A DNA stretch of 64,000 bases from Diplosphaera chodatii. Taxonomy: Eukaryota > Chlorophyta > Trebouxiophyceae > Prasiolales > Stichococcaceae. This document shows positions 61,001-64,000 of this stretch, piece after piece. The position numbers and the translations under genes are program-made. Location: NCBI GenBank assembly GCA_032358165.1, contig JAALGY010000053.1:62001-126000 (forward strand), read 5' to 3'. The notes under the pieces were generated by a model. The model saw nothing but the letters and a program-made list of their open reading frames with translations. It was not told where the DNA came from and searched no databases. Each line of letters begins with the position of its first letter. Within the stretch, counting starts at the first letter, position 1.

Positions 61001-64000
61001 GGTCATGCTTGGGACTGATTGATGTTGACAATGGTCATGCTTGGGACTAAGTATGCACATCTGGGGCCAGCCTGACTCGCAGCCTATGCTGAATATCTGT
61101 CTCGCATGCCCAGGTCATGGGCCTCTCGGGCGGCATGCTGCACACACATGACGAGGAGACGCACCAGTTCTTTCAGGGCACAAACGTTTCCGTCGGCAAG
61201 TCTCTCAGGTGCGCACTATGCAACTGTGCATGTCGCATGCTGGTGACTTGAAACAGATTCAGAACTCCGCGCCAGAGACGCACCTCGCCCGAGACGGGCC
61301 CCACAAGCTCACGCGTGACCCTGACGAGTGCAGGGGAGCAGACAAGCAGAAGAACTTCCTGAAGGGCATCACGGCAGCCACCAACTTCACACACCACCAG
61401 GTGCACCCACATCCCCTTCAATGTCCATGCATTGCGTATTCTGCCGGTGTTGCTCAAATGCACAGACTGGGGCAGTGGATGGCCCAGCGATGCAGCTGCC
61501 TGTTGACCACTCACAATGCTACCGCAGAAAGTGGTGTGCCTGGACGCCCCCGATGCGGATGCGCCCATGCCGAAGATCGACCCCCAGACCGGCACGCCGG
61601 GCGCATCGGAGGCCGCCCGTGCAGAGGCGAAGGGCGGCCAGGCGCAGCAGACCGGCAGCCAGCCCGGGCACCCCTCGGTGGGCAAATTCTCTGCTCTCAG
61701 GACACAAGGCTGTTGAGGTTCAGCATGAACCGTCGAGAATGTCTGACTCCTGGTGCAGTCGGCTGACTAGATCACCCCACCACTTCCTACCAGTTGACCA
61801 CTGGGCTTGCCATGCATGTCATCCTGGACAGTGCCCCGGCAGAGTGCCAGTGTCACCTCCGTAGCCAGCCCCTGTCGTGACCTTGGCCAGGCAGCTTGAC
61901 GATCGGACCGCAAAACCCTGACAGATGGCTCACTGGCTTTGAAAACCCACCCTGCAGGACTCGGGCGTCCCGCGGCGGGTGCTGTCCTTCATCGGCGGCA
62001 TCGACCTGTGCGACGGGCGCTTCGACACGCACGACCACCCGCTGTTCCGCACGCTCCAGCTGGAGCACAAGCGCGACTTCTACCAGGACTGCCTGCCGGG
62101 GGTGGACGGCGAGGCTGGAGGTGCGTGCAGAGATGCTGACTACCTGTGGGCGCCGACTCTGCACTGTGGAAAACGTTGCTGGGCTTGAATGCTCTGGGCA
62201 GCTCTGCGTCCATTCTGTGGGGTGATTGCTGAGGCCCATCCAGCGATGCTTTGCAAGTGAACTCTGGGGCCTGATATGCTGTGCATGGTAGTCAACAGTT
62301 CTCATGCAAGCGCAGGCCCGCGGCTGCCGTGGCACGACCAGCACTGCCGGCTGGAGGGGCCGCCCGCCTTCGATGTGCTCTGCAACTTCGTGCAGCGCTG
62401 GAAGCACGAGGTGCGCCCTGCAAGCCTGTGAGCTTGCTATGATCAGACGCAGCCGGGAAACGCTGTGCAAGTGTGCTCACACTGGACTGCTCTGCAGGGT
62501 CTGTATGGGGTTTAGCTGGCTGCAGTCGGTCCCCGACACCGTGCACTGCACACTGGGCGCCACAGCATTCCGTGGCATGGCTCCTCAGGCAGCTGTCATT
62601 TGTCATGCAGTCGTCGTCCTCCAACGGCGCCGAGGGACTCGTCGACCTGCGGCAGCTGGGGGACCTGAAGCTGCCCGCGGACCTCAACAACCCCAACGAC
62701 CCTAAAGTCTTCGTGGTGGACCCGCGGTCCCCGGAGGCCTGGAAAACGCAGGTGCAGGTTCCGCCGGTACAGGCTGCGTAAGCAATGTACAGGGCATCGA
62801 CAATTCGACAAGGCCCGGGTGCAATGCCAAAGTTGGGGCCTGTCTACCGACATCTAGCAAGTGCGGCTGCATCGTGCAGCATGGTGTCATACATCCAAGC
62901 TGCTGTGTCAGAGCACCCGACAGCTGTTGGCGACTTAGTTGGCATTTGAGGCTCAGGTGCACTGGCTGGCAGGGCATCACTACCGTGCTTCGCTCTGAGT
63001 TCATAAATCAATCACAGTGCACCCTCTCGGGACTCTGCAGGTGTTCCGCTCCATCGACTCCCAGTGCGTCGTGGGCTTCCCCACGGGCAACAACGAGGCG
63101 TACGACCGTGGCCTGGTCACAGGTGTGCTGAGGCAGATGGTAGTGGTGGCCATGAACATTTGACAGTACGTGAAGGTCCTGCGCCGTGCGCTGGGGTGTG
63201 CCACATCTCAGTGTGCTGCAGTGGCAGCACACTCCCGTATGGCGCACCTGTGTCCGGCAGCTGACATGTTGTACCGTGTGTCAGGGTCTGGCACATCCAG
63301 TCTCCTTTCCTTCTGTCATTCGATGGTTGACCAGCCCATGCATGGGTGGTTGACGAGCAAGCTGTCCACAAGAGGTCTGTGTGCGTCTGTGCAGACCGGG
63401 GCCTGACGGTGGACAAGAGCATCCAGTGGGCGTACATCCACGCGATCCGCAACGCCCGCCACTTCCTGTACATCGAGAACCAGTACTTCCTGGGCGGCTC
63501 CGGCGAGTGGGAGAACAAGGTGATGAGCAATCAAATCAAACCACGGTGCTCAGTGGGTGTTGGTACACAGAGACAGATGGTCGGTTTTTGCACGGCAGAG
63601 CAAGCTTTTGGATGCCAGCCAATGCTGCGCTTGGAAGACACAGCCCGGAGCACACTTGAGGGCAAACTGCGTCACAAGGCGTGCCTGTGTTGCAGACGCA
63701 TGCGGACATCTGCGACAACCTGGTGCCGATCGAGATCGCGCTGCGGTGCGCCCGGGCGGTCATCGAGGGGCAGCCCTTCGCGGCCTACATCATCATCCCC
63801 ATGTGGCCCGAAGGTGCGTTTGCGCGGACTTCTGGGGCCCGTGACATCACGCTGGACATGCAGCTGTGGCAGTATTGGCCTAGCTGCCAATGGCTACCAC
63901 CCCCAGGCAGCTGACGCATGTCGAGCTTGCATTTCCCTCCCAAACGCTGCCGTTTGAGGGGGGCTGGAGGCGCAGCATGTAGACGTCAGACATGGTTGTC
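58071..64000 (+). CDS. PLD: C2-domain phospholipase D, plant type (3' end outside the window)
   Basis: It hydrolyses phospholipids to phosphatidic acid. ATG 58071 starts [20 protein letters not shown], an unstructured N terminus, then [20 protein letters not shown]. The C2 domain spans [65 protein letters not shown] and [19 protein letters not shown]. Next are [52 protein letters not shown] and the first HKD motif THHQ|KVVCLD, split by an intron (61401-61526). Then [60 protein letters not shown] (the IENQYF motif) and [20 protein letters not shown]. The second HKD motif and the C terminus lie beyond 64000. Plant-type C2-PLD is clear; the alpha or beta class is not. Confidence 0.94.
60936..60959. 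repeat. 24-bp perfect palindrome in a PLD intron
   Basis: The left half GTTGTGACAACG is followed directly by its reverse complement. It can form a 12-bp stem with no loop and lies in the intron between WDDRTSKK and VMGLSGG. Confidence 0.95.
60985..61048 (+). repeat. Tandem duplication of a 32-bp unit in the same PLD intron
   Basis: Two identical copies (60985-61016 and 61017-61048), each starting GATTGATGTTGACAATGG and ending TTGGGACT. Lies 25 bases after the palindrome. Confidence 0.95.

Noticed and set aside
1..64000. Mobile elements, CRISPR arrays, rRNA, prokaryotic operons
   Set aside because: No transposase, reverse transcriptase, regular spacer array or rRNA signature was seen on reading both strands; the gene structure is eukaryotic throughout.

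Overview
This window is nuclear DNA from a green alga. It is GC-rich and dense in introns: most genes are cut into many short exons by introns of roughly 100-400 bases that usually start GTGAGC/GTGCGC/GTACGC and end TGCAG. A plastid phosphoenolpyruvate/phosphate translocator, a plastid Rieske protein (PetC), a plant-type C2 phospholipase D and a GRAM-VASt protein all point to Chlorophyta. A trebouxiophyte-like alga is the best guess, but I cannot name a species. I saw no prokaryotic, viral, transposon, CRISPR, rRNA or tRNA feature.

Layout, left to right: a small hydrophilic LEA-like protein (+, 47-2710); a GRAM-VASt membrane-anchored sterol-transfer-type protein (-, 3471-9836); a Lys/Ala/Glu-rich coiled-coil protein (-, 10356-12825); the plastid PEP/phosphate translocator (-, 13541-16064); an NRAMP metal transporter (+, 16675-21006); a secreted protein of unknown function with a duplicated last exon (+, 21901-24487); intronless petC (-, 24873-25526); a membrane-anchored glucose/sorbosone dehydrogenase-like propeller (-, 25980-29607); a membrane-anchored copper amine oxidase (+, 30555-38299); the oligosaccharyltransferase catalytic subunit STT3 (-, 38841-45470); an otubain deubiquitinase (+, about 46051-49046); an unknown charged protein with an Asp tail (-, 49542-52308); the 60S export adaptor NMD3 (-, 53034-57502); and a phospholipase D that runs off the right edge (+, 58071-64000).

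The genes are mostly unrelated housekeeping and membrane functions, as is usual for an algal chromosome arm. Four divergent gene pairs share short upstream regions: PPT/NRAMP, dehydrogenase/amine oxidase, STT3/otubain and NMD3/PLD. The dehydrogenase/amine oxidase pair stands out because both belong to families that use quinone cofactors (PQQ, TPQ) and both carry an N-terminal membrane anchor. I found no convincing new multi-gene system. The observations most worth checking are that pair, the duplicated terminal exon, and two lineage-type proteins whose exons join in perfect phase but which I do not recognise. Exon joins were worked out by eye from splice consensus and reading phase, so individual boundaries may be off.
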